Part shown: positions 9,120-18,371 of the stretch, piece after piece
Layout of the letters: each line of letters starts with the position of its first letter
Numbering within the stretch: the stretch's first letter is position 1
Assembly (NCBI GenBank): GCA_016210745.1
Contig: JACQTO010000157.1
Span: 1-53,348 of the forward strand
Origin: Betaproteobacteria bacterium
GTDB lineage: Bacteria > Pseudomonadota > Gammaproteobacteria > Burkholderiales > SG8-39
Length of the DNA stretch: 53,348 nucleotides
Direction of reading: 5' to 3'
The notes under the pieces: generated by a model
The model's input: only the letters and a program-made list of their open reading frames with translations
Told to the model about the DNA's origin: nothing
The model's database searches: none
Made by a program: the position numbers and the translations under genes

Positions 9120-10265
9120 ATGCTGAACCTACTGGGAGTAATCGCGGCCGTTGCCGCCGTGGCGGTGCCTGTGCACGCACAGAGGGTTTGTGCGCCGATC
9201 GGGGAGTGGACTATCCCGGGTGGAGCGCGCGTCGAGGCTAGCGAGGTTCTGACGCGCGCGGCACGCGGATCGGTCGTATTGCTCGGCGAAAGCCACGACA
9301 ACGCCGATCACCACCGCTGGCAATTGCAGACCCTGGGGGCACTGGCGGCCCTGCGCAAGAACCTCGTGATCGGCTTTGAAATGTTTCCGCGGCGTGTCCA
9401 AGGCGCGCTCGACCGCTGGATTGCAGGCGAACTCAGCGAAGAGGAGTTTCTCCGAGCTTCGGATTGGTCTCGCGTTTGGGGAATGGCGACCGAGCATTAT
9501 TTGCCCCTGTTTCACTTTGCCCGCATCAACCGGATTCCGATGCTGGCGCTCAACGTCGAGCGGGAGTTGGTGCAGTCCGTGCGCGCCCGCGGGTTCGAGG
9601 CCGTGCCGCCCGAAAAGCGCGAGGGGCTGACAGCGGCCGCGCCGGCAAGCGAGGCTTACGTCGATTGGTTGTACAAGATCTATTCCGAACACGGCGAGAA
9701 AGGGCGTATCGCCGGGCGCAGCGACCCTGAATTCCGTCGCTTCGTCGACGCCGAGCTGGTTTGGGATAGCGCGATGGGGCAGGCAATCGCGCAATCGATT
9801 GCGCGAACACCGGAGGCGCTGGTCGTCGGCATCATGGGCAGCGGGCACGTCAGATTCGGTTATGGCGTGCCGCGCCAGCTCGAGAGCCTCGGGGTAACGC
9901 GCGTCGCTTCGCTGCTGCCCTGGAGCGACGGAACAGACTGTGGCGAATTTTCCCGCGGTCTGGCCACCGCCGTGTTCGGATTGCCCGCCGAACAAGCGGG
10001 GCGATCTCGACCGCTCCTGGGGGTCACCCTCGAGACGGCCGCCAATGGCGTGCGCGTGGTGACAGTGGCACCGGGCAGCGTTGCCGAGGCGGCGGGACTG
10101 CGCGCGGGGGACATTCTGGTCGAGGCCGCGGGTGACGCACTCAAGGAACCCGGCGGCGTGAGATCCGTAGTCCAGAGCGTTGCGTGGGGGACGTGGCTTC
10201 CGCTCAAGGTCCGGCGCGGGGGTGAAATCGTCGAACTGGTCGCGAAGTTTCCTCCGGTGAAGTGA
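9120..10265 (+). CDS. ChaN-family (haem-binding uptake/Tiki-like) protein with C-terminal PDZ domain
   Basis: A 381-residue exported protein. Residues 1-20 form a Sec signal peptide ending around VHA-QR. Residues ~45-270 match the ChaN fold, seen in VVLLGESHDNADHH, VIGFEMFPRRVQ and the late GIMGSGHVRFGYGVP. Residues ~290-375 form a PDZ domain (LLGVTLETAANGVRVV, AAGLRAGDILVEAAGD). ChaN proteins are linked to haem or iron handling, and related Tiki-type proteins are proposed proteases. The last four bases overlap the start of the M1-peptidase-like gene, so the two are probably translated together in an envelope-related role. Function beyond the fold is unknown. Confidence 0.8.
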   Translation: MLNLLGVIAAVAAVAVPVHAQRVCAPIGEWTIPGGARVEASEVLTRAARGSVVLLGESHDNADHHRWQLQTLGALAALRKNLVIGFEMFPRRVQGALDRWIAGELSEEEFLRASDWSRVWGMATEHYLPLFHFARINRIPMLALNVERELVQSVRARGFEAVPPEKREGLTAAAPASEAYVDWLYKIYSEHGEKGRIAGRSDPEFRRFVDAELVWDSAMGQAIAQSIARTPEALVVGIMGSGHVRFGYGVPRQLESLGVTRVASLLPWSDGTDCGEFSRGLATAVFGLPAEQAGRSRPLLGVTLETAANGVRVVTVAPGSVAEAAGLRAGDILVEAAGDALKEPGGVRSVVQSVAWGTWLPLKVRRGGEIVELVAKFPPVK

Positions 10266-12280
10266 CGCTCAAGGCGCTTCTCGCTACGCTGGTCGCGGCG
10301 CTGGTGCTCGAGGCATCGGCCTCAGCCGGGGTGCCGCCCTCGCATGAGATTTCGGTAACGATCGACCCGCAGACGCGCCTTATCGAGGGGCGGGACACAA
10401 TCAGCTTCGATTCCCGGCATAAGGCCGTACTTCTCCTATCGCCGCGGTTCCGCCTTGCGTCGCTGTCGGCTGACGGCCGGCCGATCGAGGCGCATACGCA
10501 AACCGCGGCTGGGCTGACGCGAATAAGCCTGCCGCCAGCGCGGCGCGTCGAGCTCAGCTGGAGTGGGACGCTCGCGGCGCTCGATCGCAACGTAGACCAT
10601 CGCCACACGCTTGCCGCGGACGCGCCCGCCAGCGGCCCCGAGGGCACCTTTCTTGCCGCCGGATCGGGTTGGTATCCGGCCGTTGAAGGAACACTGGAGC
10701 GCTACAGTGTCGCGCTTGATCTACCCGCGGGCCAACGCGGTCTGGTGCCTGGGCGCCTGATCGAGGAGCGCGAGACCGATGGGCGCTATCGCGCGCGTTT
10801 CGAATTTTCGAACGCCTCAGAGGGAATTACGCTCCTTGCCGGCCCGTACCGGATCGAGGAACGACGCATGCGCACCGCGGCCGGAAGCCAAGTGAGACTG
10901 CGCACGTACTTTCATGCCGAGATCGCCGGACTCGCGGCAGGGTATCTCGACTCGATTGCAGGCTATCTGGACCTGTACGAGCGCTGGATCGGCGCCTACC
11001 CGTTTTCCGAGTTCAGCGTCGTATCCAGCCCGACACCCACGGGTTTTGGCATGCCTACGCTCACCTATCTTGGAATCGAAGTGCTGCGACTGCCGTTCAT
11101 CCGTGCGACCTCGCTGGGGCACGAGATATTGCACAACTGGTGGGGCAACGGCGTTTATCCCGACACGGCGCGCGGCAACTGGGCCGAGGGGCTGACCAAT
11201 TTCATGGCCGACTACACCTATCGCGAGCGCGAGAGCGCCCGGGCCGGCTCGGATGTGCGGCTCGCTTGGCTGCGCGACTATGCGGCGATGCCGCGCGAAG
11301 ACGATTCGCCGCTTATTCGCTTCACCTCGCGCAGGCACGGTGCCTCGCAGATTATCGGTTACAACAAGGCGGCCATGCTGTTCTTCATGCTGCGCGAGGC
11401 GATCGGAGCGCCCGCGTTCGACGAGGGTGTGCGGGGGTTCTGGCGCGAGCATCGCTTCCGCGTAGCCTCCTGGAACGATCTGCGCGCCGCGTTCGAGCGC
11501 TCATCGGGCAGAAAGCTCGCGGCATTTTTCAGTCAGTGGGTGAATCGTGCCGGCGCGCCGGACCTGCGCATCGCCGACGCACACGCCGAACGCGCTGGTT
11601 CGCGCTGGCGTCTGAGCGTTACCTTGGGGCAGAGCGAGCCCGCCTATGCGCTTTCGGTGCCGCTTGCCATCCGCACCGCCGGCGGCGAAATCCTGCGGCG
11701 CGTGCCGCTTGAGCGCAGGCGCGAGACCGTCGTGCTCTACACGCCGGCAGAACCGCTTGCGGTAGCGCTGGATCCCGAGCTGCGCGTGTTTCGCAGGCTG
11801 GCGCCTGCGGAGGCGCCGCCGATCCTGCGCGAAGTCATGCTGTCGAGCGATGCCGAAATGCTTCCACTTTCCGACGGCGAGGATCTGCAGCGGGCCGCGC
11901 GCTCGCTCGCGGCCCGGTTGTTCGAGCGCATGCCGCGCGAAATTTCAGTCGGGGGGAATCCCGCTGCGGCGGCGTTGCTCGTCATCGGCTTGCACAAGCA
12001 AATCGACGCCTGGCTCGCCGGCACGGGATTGCAGCCGCGGCCCGCACAGCTCGCAGCGGAGCGCGGCAGCGCACAGGTTTGGACCCTGCGCGCGGGCGAG
12101 GAGCGAACCATCGCGCTGGTTTCGGTGCGCGACGTGCAGTCGATCAGCACGATCGAGCGACCGTTGCCGCATTACGGGCGGCAAAGCTACTTGGTGTTCG
12201 ACGGGCCGCAAAATATCGAGCGCGGGGTCTGGCCGACACGGCCGCAGATATGGCACATCAGGAAATCACCCGGCGCGTGA
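10262..12280 (+). CDS. M1-family (gluzincin) aminopeptidase-like exported protein
   Basis: A 672-residue protein starting at a GTG that overlaps the previous stop (GTGA). An N-terminal hydrophobic stretch ending at ASASAG is a likely signal peptide. The zinc motif is HEILH at residues 287-291. A Glu follows in NWAEGLTNF at residue 309, seventeen residues after the second His, one fewer than the usual M1 spacing. The canonical GAMEN substrate loop is replaced around FGMPTLTYLG. The C-terminal ~150 residues resemble no domain I recognise. The missing GAMEN suggests substrate preferences unlike those of classic aminopeptidases. The partner ChaN-PDZ gene points to the cell envelope. Confidence 0.78.
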   Translation: MTLKALLATLVAALVLEASASAGVPPSHEISVTIDPQTRLIEGRDTISFDSRHKAVLLLSPRFRLASLSADGRPIEAHTQTAAGLTRISLPPARRVELSWSGTLAALDRNVDHRHTLAADAPASGPEGTFLAAGSGWYPAVEGTLERYSVALDLPAGQRGLVPGRLIEERETDGRYRARFEFSNASEGITLLAGPYRIEERRMRTAAGSQVRLRTYFHAEIAGLAAGYLDSIAGYLDLYERWIGAYPFSEFSVVSSPTPTGFGMPTLTYLGIEVLRLPFIRATSLGHEILHNWWGNGVYPDTARGNWAEGLTNFMADYTYRERESARAGSDVRLAWLRDYAAMPREDDSPLIRFTSRRHGASQIIGYNKAAMLFFMLREAIGAPAFDEGVRGFWREHRFRVASWNDLRAAFERSSGRKLAAFFSQWVNRAGAPDLRIADAHAERAGSRWRLSVTLGQSEPAYALSVPLAIRTAGGEILRRVPLERRRETVVLYTPAEPLAVALDPELRVFRRLAPAEAPPILREVMLSSDAEMLPLSDGEDLQRAARSLAARLFERMPREISVGGNPAAAALLVIGLHKQIDAWLAGTGLQPRPAQLAAERGSAQVWTLRAGEERTIALVSVRDVQSISTIERPLPHYGRQSYLVFDGPQNIERGVWPTRPQIWHIRKSPGA

Positions 12281-12325
12281 TCTCTGTTCATGCGCGTTGC
12301 GGGTCATCAGGCCGCCCGCGGCAAT

Positions 12326-12339
12326 TTGATTTAGATCAC
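12326..12339. promoter_or_regulatory. FNR-like box TTGAT-N4-ATCAC
   Basis: TTGATTTAGATCAC matches nine of the ten conserved FNR positions. It lies in the 294-base gap before the livK start, about 240 bases upstream of it. Binding is inferred; the distance is longer than for a typical class II FNR promoter. Confidence 0.4.
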
Positions 12340-12574
12340 GCTGCTGTCGCGCGCCTCCGTCAGTCCGCTGCGCAATGCTTACTTGGACCGGAGTTTTGAT
12401 GCTATTGTTGATCGCCGTGTAATGGGGAGCGGCCGCGACGCGCGATCCGCTCGCCAGAGCCACGATTGCGACAGCAGCCATACGAGGATTTCCAGTTTCA
12501 CTTCGGCGGCCAAGATCCGGATCGAAGCCGCCGTTTGCGGAGTCATGTTACTCAACGTGATAGGGGAGGGGAAA

Positions 12575-13774
12575 ATGGACAGGCAAGTCACAGTCGTTTC
12601 CACGCTGCTCGCCGTACTCGCACTGGCATTCTCGGCGGGGGCTCCTGCGCAGAAACTCGCCGGAAAGGAAGTCAGGATCGGTCTCGTCGTTCCCGTGACC
12701 GGCCAGGCTGCCGATGTGGGCAAGCGCGAGGCGATAGGCGCCCATGCGGCCGCCGATGTGATCAACGCCAAGGGCGGCGTGGGCGGGGTGCCGATCAAAC
12801 TGTACTTCGCTGATGAGGGGACCAATCCGCAGGAAGCCATCGGCGCGGTGCGCAAGGTCGCGGGCGACGACAAGGTGCTCGCCATTGTCGGGCCCCATTA
12901 CAGCGGCACGGCGGAGGCGACCTTCCCGCTGGGCAACCGGCTCAAGATCGTTCAGGTGGCAGTCGCCTCGTCCAAACCCGGCGTGGCAAAAGCGAATCGG
13001 CCCTATGCGTTCCGCAATACGCTCACCGAGGACAAAATCGCCGACGCGGTGGTAAAGGCGGCGAAACAGCGCTACGGACTCAAGCGCGTGGCGATCATCA
13101 GCGACACCAAGGATGCCGTCGCCCGCTCGCTCGGAATGGGCGTGCTTCCGGCTGCACTCCAGGCCAACGGCGTCGAGATCGTCACCGGCAAGGATCCGGT
13201 AACGTTCCAGAACGGGGATGCGCAGTTCACCGCCCAGGTGACGCGCCTGAAGTCGCTCAAGCCCGATGCGATAGGGCTGGGGGCTCTCGGGCCGGACGCG
13301 TTGAATATCATTCTGGAAGCACGCAAGCAGGGCATGACGCAGCCGTTTTTCGGCACGGCCCCGCTGATGGAAGGCAACCTGCCGGAACGCGGCGGCAAGG
13401 CGGTAAACGGCATATTCGCGGGGAGCATCTGGGACGTGACCCAGGATGATCCCGCCAGCAGGCAATTCAAGGCGGCCTACGCCGTGCGAGCCAAGACGAT
13501 GTACCCGGGCGCCTTCACGCAAAATCCGGACTATTACGCCGTGAATGCCTACGACGCCGTGTTCATGATGGTCGAGGCGATGCTCAAGAACGGCGTCCAG
13601 AACCGTACCGACACCCTCGAAGCCGATCGCGACCGGATCAAGGACTATTTCGCCAAGCTGCGAAACTTCAAAGGCGTTGCCAGCAAAGCGTTCAACGATG
13701 ACGGCGACGGCGTAAAGGAAGTCATTGTCACGGAAGCACGCGACGGCCGCTGGCGGCCAGTCGGCTCGCGCTGA
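12575..13774 (+). CDS. livK: branched-chain amino acid-type ABC transporter, periplasmic binding protein (LivK-like)
   Basis: A 399-residue periplasmic binding protein of the Leu/Ile/Val (type I) family. A signal peptide covers the first ~26 residues (TLLAVLALAFSAGAPAQ). Family phrases include IGLVVPVTGQAADVG, HAAADVINAKGGVGG and VGPHYSGTAEATFPL. The ATG at 12575 has a GGGGAGGGG ribosome site. It is the first gene of a complete livKHMGF unit. In bacteria that degrade aromatics such systems may import aromatic or short acids as well as amino acids, and this sequence does not decide which. Confidence 0.88.
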   Translation: MDRQVTVVSTLLAVLALAFSAGAPAQKLAGKEVRIGLVVPVTGQAADVGKREAIGAHAAADVINAKGGVGGVPIKLYFADEGTNPQEAIGAVRKVAGDDKVLAIVGPHYSGTAEATFPLGNRLKIVQVAVASSKPGVAKANRPYAFRNTLTEDKIADAVVKAAKQRYGLKRVAIISDTKDAVARSLGMGVLPAALQANGVEIVTGKDPVTFQNGDAQFTAQVTRLKSLKPDAIGLGALGPDALNIILEARKQGMTQPFFGTAPLMEGNLPERGGKAVNGIFAGSIWDVTQDDPASRQFKAAYAVRAKTMYPGAFTQNPDYYAVNAYDAVFMMVEAMLKNGVQNRTDTLEADRDRIKDYFAKLRNFKGVASKAFNDDGDGVKEVIVTEARDGRWRPVGSR

Positions 13775-13804
13775 GCTGCCCCGTCGCCGCGAGACTGCCG
13801 GGCC

Positions 13805-14671
13805 GTGCTCGCGCAGCAGATCGTCAACGGCATCACGCTGGGAAGCACCTATGCGCTGATCGCGATCGGATACACGCTGGTTCTGGGCGTACTGAACAAG
13901 CTCAACATCGCCCACGGCGAGCTGTTCATGGCCGGCGCCTTCACGGGAATCGCGGTCGCGCGCATGGGCGCTCCACTTCCGGTCAGCTTGATCGCGGCTT
14001 TCGTGGTCGCCGGGTTGATCGCGGTGGTAGTGGAGCGCACCTGCTTCTACCCGTTGCGCAACGCGAGTTTTCTGTCGCCGATGCTCTCGACGATCGCATT
14101 CGGCATACTTCTTCAGAACCTCGCAACCCAGTTCTTCGGCTCGGATCCGTCCCGGTTCCCGGACACCGGCGCTTCGTTCCAGCTCAATTTCGGCTCGCTG
14201 TCGGTTTCGGCGATTCATATCGCGATCTTCGCGACTGCCGCAGGCCTGATGATCGGGATCGATCTGCTCGTGCGCAAAACACGCTGGGGAATCGCGGTGC
14301 GGGCTACCTCCGATGACCCGGAGACCGCGGCGCAGCAGGGGGTGCATCCCTCGCGCGTCACCATGACCACGTTTTTTGTCTCGGGCGCGCTTGCCGGAGT
14401 TGCCGGCGTGCTGACCACCCTGGTGTATTCCCAGGTTAATCCGCACATAGGTGTGAGGCAGGGGCTGATCGGCATGGTGGCCATGGTGATCGGCGGGCTG
14501 GGCAATCTGCGCGGAGCAATGATAGGAGGGCTCGCCATCGGCATTCTCGAGACGATGAATGACGCGTATTTCTCAGCCGGTTACCGCGACCTGGTCATCT
14601 TCTCGGTGTTCTTCGCCTTCCTGGTTTTCAAGCCCGAGGGCTTGTTTCCCGCTTACCAGAGCCGCGCGTGA
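13805..14671 (+). CDS. livH: branched-chain amino acid-type ABC transporter permease (LivH-like)
   Basis: A 288-residue polytopic membrane protein with the LivH signature (LAQQIVNGITLGSTYALIA near the start; NPHIGVRQGLIGMVAMVIGG later). The chosen GTG start at 13805 lies 30 bases after livK. The stop overlaps the livM GTG start, suggesting coupled translation. Its role is one of two inner-membrane permeases of the importer. Confidence 0.9.
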   Translation: MLAQQIVNGITLGSTYALIAIGYTLVLGVLNKLNIAHGELFMAGAFTGIAVARMGAPLPVSLIAAFVVAGLIAVVVERTCFYPLRNASFLSPMLSTIAFGILLQNLATQFFGSDPSRFPDTGASFQLNFGSLSVSAIHIAIFATAAGLMIGIDLLVRKTRWGIAVRATSDDPETAAQQGVHPSRVTMTTFFVSGALAGVAGVLTTLVYSQVNPHIGVRQGLIGMVAMVIGGLGNLRGAMIGGLAIGILETMNDAYFSAGYRDLVIFSVFFAFLVFKPEGLFPAYQSRA

Positions 14672-15507
14672 ATATCTATCTCGAAGGGGTGCTGGCGTCG
14701 ATCGGAATCAACATCCTGCTCGCGCTTTCGGCCTATGCCATTCTCGCCACGGACAGACTCTCGCTGGGCAACGCCGGCTTCATGGCGATCGGCGCTTATG
14801 TCTCCTCGTACCTCACGGTGAATGTCGGCTGGGAGCTTCTGCCGGCTCTGGCGGCCGGCGCCCTGGCCGCGGCGCTCATCGGACTCCTCGTAGGCCTGCC
14901 GGTGCTGCGGTTGCAGGGAATTTACTTCGTGATGGGGACGCTCGCTTTCGGGGAAATCGTGCGGACGTTCTTCCAGAATTTCGAGCCGACCGGGGGCGCG
15001 TACGGCATGCGCGGCATGTTCGGGGCTTCGCTCGAAATGATCTACGTCTTCGTCGCGGTCTTTCTGGCGCTGTTCGTTGCTTATGGCATGTCGCGCGCGG
15101 GCCGCGCATCGGAGGCCGTGCGCGACGATGACGAGGCTGCCCGCTCGATCGGAATAAACGTGGTATCGGTGCGGCTGCTTTCGTTCGCCTGGGGCGCGCT
15201 GATAGCCGGTGTCGCAGGAGCGCTGTTTGCGCATTATGCGCTCTACATCGAGAGCGGGAATTTCAATTTTCTCGTATCCGCGAACGCGGTTCTATTCGTG
15301 ATCCTGGGCGGCGTGCAAACGGTTTGGGGTGCTCTCGTGGGGGCAGTGCTCTTCACCTTGCTTCCGGAGGCGCTGCGGTTTCTTGCCGATTGGCGCCTGT
15401 CCGTGTACGGCGTCATCCTGGTGGCGCTCATGGCGTTGCGTCCCGAAGGTATCCTGACGCGAAATCTGCTCAGAGCACTGAAGCGGCGCGCGGGGAGGAG
15501 TCCATGA
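14668..15507 (+). CDS. livM: branched-chain amino acid-type ABC transporter permease (LivM-like)
   Basis: A 279-residue membrane permease with LivM phrases such as TDRLSLGNAGFMAIGAY and EAVRDDDEAARSIGIN, the latter in the cytoplasmic loop that contacts the ATPases. It starts with GTG overlapping the livH stop. Its own stop overlaps the livG ATG (ATGA). It lacks the long N-terminal extension of E. coli LivM, as is common outside enterics. Confidence 0.9.
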   Translation: MNIYLEGVLASIGINILLALSAYAILATDRLSLGNAGFMAIGAYVSSYLTVNVGWELLPALAAGALAAALIGLLVGLPVLRLQGIYFVMGTLAFGEIVRTFFQNFEPTGGAYGMRGMFGASLEMIYVFVAVFLALFVAYGMSRAGRASEAVRDDDEAARSIGINVVSVRLLSFAWGALIAGVAGALFAHYALYIESGNFNFLVSANAVLFVILGGVQTVWGALVGAVLFTLLPEALRFLADWRLSVYGVILVALMALRPEGILTRNLLRALKRRAGRSP

Positions 15508-16259
15508 GCGCGCTGCTCGAGCTCAGTCACGTGAGCAAGGGATTTGGCGGAGTCCTCGCGCTCGACGATGTGTCGTTTTCCATCGCTCAAAAGGAGCTGG
15601 TCGGGCTTATCGGTCCGAACGGCGCAGGCAAGACCACAGTCTTCAACTTGGTGAGCGGCGTCTACGGCTTGAGTGCAGGGGAGGTCGTTCATCGCGGCGT
15701 GCGGATTTCCGGAAGCAGCCCTACCCGCATTGCGAGACGCGGCATCGCGCGCACGTTTCAGAACATTCGCCTGTTCCGAAGCCTGACGGTATTCGACCAC
15801 GTCCTGGTCGCGCAGACCTGCCGCAGCCGGGGGCTGATGACGCAGTTTTCCCCCTTTGCCACGCACGCCGAAGCGGAGCGGCGCCGGCAGGCGCTGGACG
15901 CACTCGAGGCCGTCGGCTTGGTCCAGCGCCGCGACGAGCCGGCGGTGCATCTGCCCTACGGCGCCCAACGACGACTGGAAATCGCCCGGGCGCTGGCGAC
16001 CTCCCCCGAAATTCTCCTGTTGGACGAGCCCGCTGCAGGGCTCAACGACACCGAAACCGGGGAGCTGCGCAGACTCCTCGACACCTTGCGCACTCGCGGA
16101 TACACTATTTTGCTCGTGGAGCACGACATGAAACTGGTCATGCAATTGTGCTCGCGTATCCTGGTGCTGAACTTCGGCAAGCTGATCGCTTGCGGCACCC
16201 CGCCGGAGGTTCGTGCCAACCAAGAGGTCATCGACGCCTATCTCGGCGTCGCGAATTGA
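15504..16259 (+). CDS. livG: branched-chain amino acid-type ABC transporter ATP-binding protein (LivG-like)
   Basis: A 251-residue ATPase with Walker A GPNGAGKTT, Walker B EILLLDEPAAGLN and the H-loop VEHDMKLVM, all typical of LivG. In the signature position the sequence reads LPYGAQRRLEIARAL instead of LSYGQQRRLEIARAL, with Ala for Gln. The start ATG at 15504 has a GGGGAGGAG ribosome site. It works with LivF to power the LivHM permease. Confidence 0.9.
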   Translation: MSALLELSHVSKGFGGVLALDDVSFSIAQKELVGLIGPNGAGKTTVFNLVSGVYGLSAGEVVHRGVRISGSSPTRIARRGIARTFQNIRLFRSLTVFDHVLVAQTCRSRGLMTQFSPFATHAEAERRRQALDALEAVGLVQRRDEPAVHLPYGAQRRLEIARALATSPEILLLDEPAAGLNDTETGELRRLLDTLRTRGYTILLVEHDMKLVMQLCSRILVLNFGKLIACGTPPEVRANQEVIDAYLGVAN

Positions 16260-16260
16260 A

Positions 16261-16968
16261 ATGCTGCACGTCGATGCGGTAAGTGCCGGCTACGGCGATA
16301 TCCAGGTGCTCACGGACCTCTCGCTGCATGTCGCTCGCGGGGAAATCGTCGCCATCGTCGGCGCAAACGGCGCCGGAAAGTCCACCCTGCTGCGCACCAT
16401 CATGGGCTCGCTGCCCGCGCGCCGCGGCTCGGTGAGATTTCTCGGCGAGGCGCTGACCGGAATCGCGCCCCATCGCATCGCCGCTGCCGGGCTGCGACTG
16501 GTGCCAGAAGGCCGCCGCGTATTTGCAACCCTGACTGTGGAGGAGAATCTGCGCGCGGGAGCCTATCTGCGCGCTCGCGCCACGGTGGCTCAGGCGCTGG
16601 GGAGGGTATTCACTCTTTTCCCGGATCTGGCGGAACGGCGTAACCAGCTCGCCGCGACCCTGAGCGGCGGGCAGCAGCAGATGCTCGCGCTGGGGCGGGC
16701 GCTGGTGACCGAGCCGAGGATGCTGATGCTCGACGAGCCGTCGCTCGGACTGGCGCCCAAGATCGTCGAGGAGATTTTCCAGAAGCTGGCCGAACTCCGC
16801 AGCGCCGAGAGCGGCATACTGCTGGTGGAGCAGAATGCGCGCAAAGCGCTCGCATTGGCGGACCGCGCTTATGTTCTCGAGAACGGTCGCGTGGTGCTCG
16901 AAGGGGCGGCCTCGGAACTGTGCCGCAACGAATCGGTAGTCAACGCCTATCTGGGTGGCGAAGCTTGA
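16261..16968 (+). CDS. livF: branched-chain amino acid-type ABC transporter ATP-binding protein (LivF-like)
   Basis: A 235-residue ATPase with Walker A GANGAGKST, the signature LSGGQQQMLALGRAL, Walker B MLMLDEPSLGL and the LivF-typical VEQNARKAL in place of the H-loop. It begins one base after the livG stop. It completes the livKHMGF importer. A second LivF-type ATPase at 30051-30806 is not part of this unit. Confidence 0.9.
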   Translation: MLHVDAVSAGYGDIQVLTDLSLHVARGEIVAIVGANGAGKSTLLRTIMGSLPARRGSVRFLGEALTGIAPHRIAAAGLRLVPEGRRVFATLTVEENLRAGAYLRARATVAQALGRVFTLFPDLAERRNQLAATLSGGQQQMLALGRALVTEPRMLMLDEPSLGLAPKIVEEIFQKLAELRSAESGILLVEQNARKALALADRAYVLENGRVVLEGAASELCRNESVVNAYLGGEA

Positions 16969-17032
16969 AGCAGATCAATGGTGCAGAAACGAAATGCGGG
17001 TCCTATTTCCTCACTCTCGATGGAGGCTAGTC

Positions 17033-17467
17033 ATGGGCAAGAAAAGAAAAGCGGAAGAGAAAGCTGCGAAGAAGGCTGAGAAAGCGGCAAGAAAGGCCGC
17101 CGAGAAGGCCGCGAAGAAAGCCAGAAAAGCTGAAAAGAAAGCTGCCAAGGAAGAGAGCAAGGCCGCCAAGAAAGCTGCCAAGGAAGCCAAGAAGGCAGCT
17201 AAAACGAGGGCGGAAATAGAATTCTCGGGGGAACGTTCGAAACCCAAAGCCGTCAAGACAACGCCTGTGAAGAAGCGCGCGAGCGCGAAAAAGAAGGCGA
17301 CAAGCAGGAAACCCACGAAGAAAACAGCTGCCAGGAAATCGGTGCAGCTAGTCTCGCGCCCCGTCAGGAAAGCAAGGGCGAGCGCCAAGCGGGCGCCGGC
17401 CACAAAGGCTCCGGAGGCGGCGCCGCAGTTGCCGGAGCTCCCGGCGGCGGTCCCGGCTGCAGAGTAA
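17033..17467 (+). CDS. histone H1-like Lys/Ala-rich protein
   Basis: A 144-residue, highly basic protein. Residues ~3-60 are a low-complexity run of KAAKKA-type repeats, predicted as a long amphipathic helix. The middle contains PVKKRASAKKKATSRKPTKK. The C-terminus is Pro/Ala-rich. The composition resembles bacterial H1-like DNA-binding proteins such as AlgP or HctB types. The ATG follows TGGAGG by six bases. The gene is separated from livF by 64 bases. DNA or RNA binding is likely but not shown by any specific domain. Confidence 0.7.
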   Translation: MGKKRKAEEKAAKKAEKAARKAAEKAAKKARKAEKKAAKEESKAAKKAAKEAKKAAKTRAEIEFSGERSKPKAVKTTPVKKRASAKKKATSRKPTKKTAARKSVQLVSRPVRKARASAKRAPATKAPEAAPQLPELPAAVPAAE

Positions 17468-17479
17468 GCGTTGCGAGGG

Positions 17480-18343
17480 ATGGATTCGAGACTCATCCGG
17501 TTCCAGGGATTCGAGGGCATCCACCTGGTCGCAGATGTCTGGGGCGACGATGACGCCTGGCCGGTGCTATTCATGCATGGCGGGGGACAGACGCGCCATG
17601 CATGGGGCGGCACCGCGCAGGTGCTCGCCGGGCAGGGTTGGAGGGCCGTGTCGCTCGATCTGCGCGGCCATGGCGATAGCGAGTGGGCCCTTAACGGCGA
17701 CTACTCGTTTACTGCGTTTACCGCCGATTGCATTGCCGTCGTCGATCAACTCGGGAGGCCGCCCGTGCTTGTCGGCGCGTCGCTGGGGGGAGTCACTGCC
17801 CTGCTTGCCGAGGGCAACAGCGACCGCGTGGTATCGAGCGGGTTGGTGATTGCCGACATTACGCATCGGCCGAACCCGCTGGGCATCGAGCGCATTCTCA
17901 CCTTTATGAAATCGGGACTGAACGGCTTTGCCTCCCTTGAAGAGGCGGCCGATGCCATCGCGGCCTACACGCCGAACCGTCCCAAGCGGATAAATCCGCC
18001 CGGGCTGATGAAGGTGCTGCGCCAGCGCATCGACGGACGCTGGTACTGGCACTGGGACCCGAAAGTGATCGATCGCGACAGAACCGAAGTCCCCCGGGCA
18101 GAGTACGAGGCCCTCCTTGAGGCTGCCTTGGGCAATATTCGCGTACCCACCTTGCTAGTGCGCGGGAAACTGAGCGATGTGGTAACAGAGGAAGGAGTAC
18201 AGGATTTTCTGCGGAGGATCCCGGGATCGAAGCTGGCAGACGTAGGCGGCGCCACGCACATGATCGCGGGGGACCAGAACGATCTTTTTTCGCAGGCGGT
18301 GATCGACTTCCTGGAACACGAGGTCCGCCCGACTTTGCCCTGA
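17480..18343 (+). CDS. alpha/beta hydrolase
   Basis: A 287-residue alpha/beta-hydrolase. It shows the oxyanion loop FMHGGGQTRHAW, the nucleophile elbow VGASLGG with Ser101, and the catalytic His260 in GGATHM. The region DLRGHGDSEW is typical of the family. It lacks a signal peptide, so it should be cytoplasmic. The ATG at 17480 has only a very close GAGGG; a TTG at 17471 is the alternative start. The gene follows the H1-like gene by 12 bases and converges with hemerythrin. Substrate unknown; esterases and carbon-carbon hydrolases of aromatic pathways belong to this family. Confidence 0.82.
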   Translation: MDSRLIRFQGFEGIHLVADVWGDDDAWPVLFMHGGGQTRHAWGGTAQVLAGQGWRAVSLDLRGHGDSEWALNGDYSFTAFTADCIAVVDQLGRPPVLVGASLGGVTALLAEGNSDRVVSSGLVIADITHRPNPLGIERILTFMKSGLNGFASLEEAADAIAAYTPNRPKRINPPGLMKVLRQRIDGRWYWHWDPKVIDRDRTEVPRAEYEALLEAALGNIRVPTLLVRGKLSDVVTEEGVQDFLRRIPGSKLADVGGATHMIAGDQNDLFSQAVIDFLEHEVRPTLP

Positions 18344-18371
18344 CCTGCTTCGGGGTCCGCGGCGGCCGTCG

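Noticed and set aside
12548..14446. 632-codon minus-strand open frame antisense to livK and livH
   Set aside because: His/Arg-rich shadow of the liv genes, without motifs.
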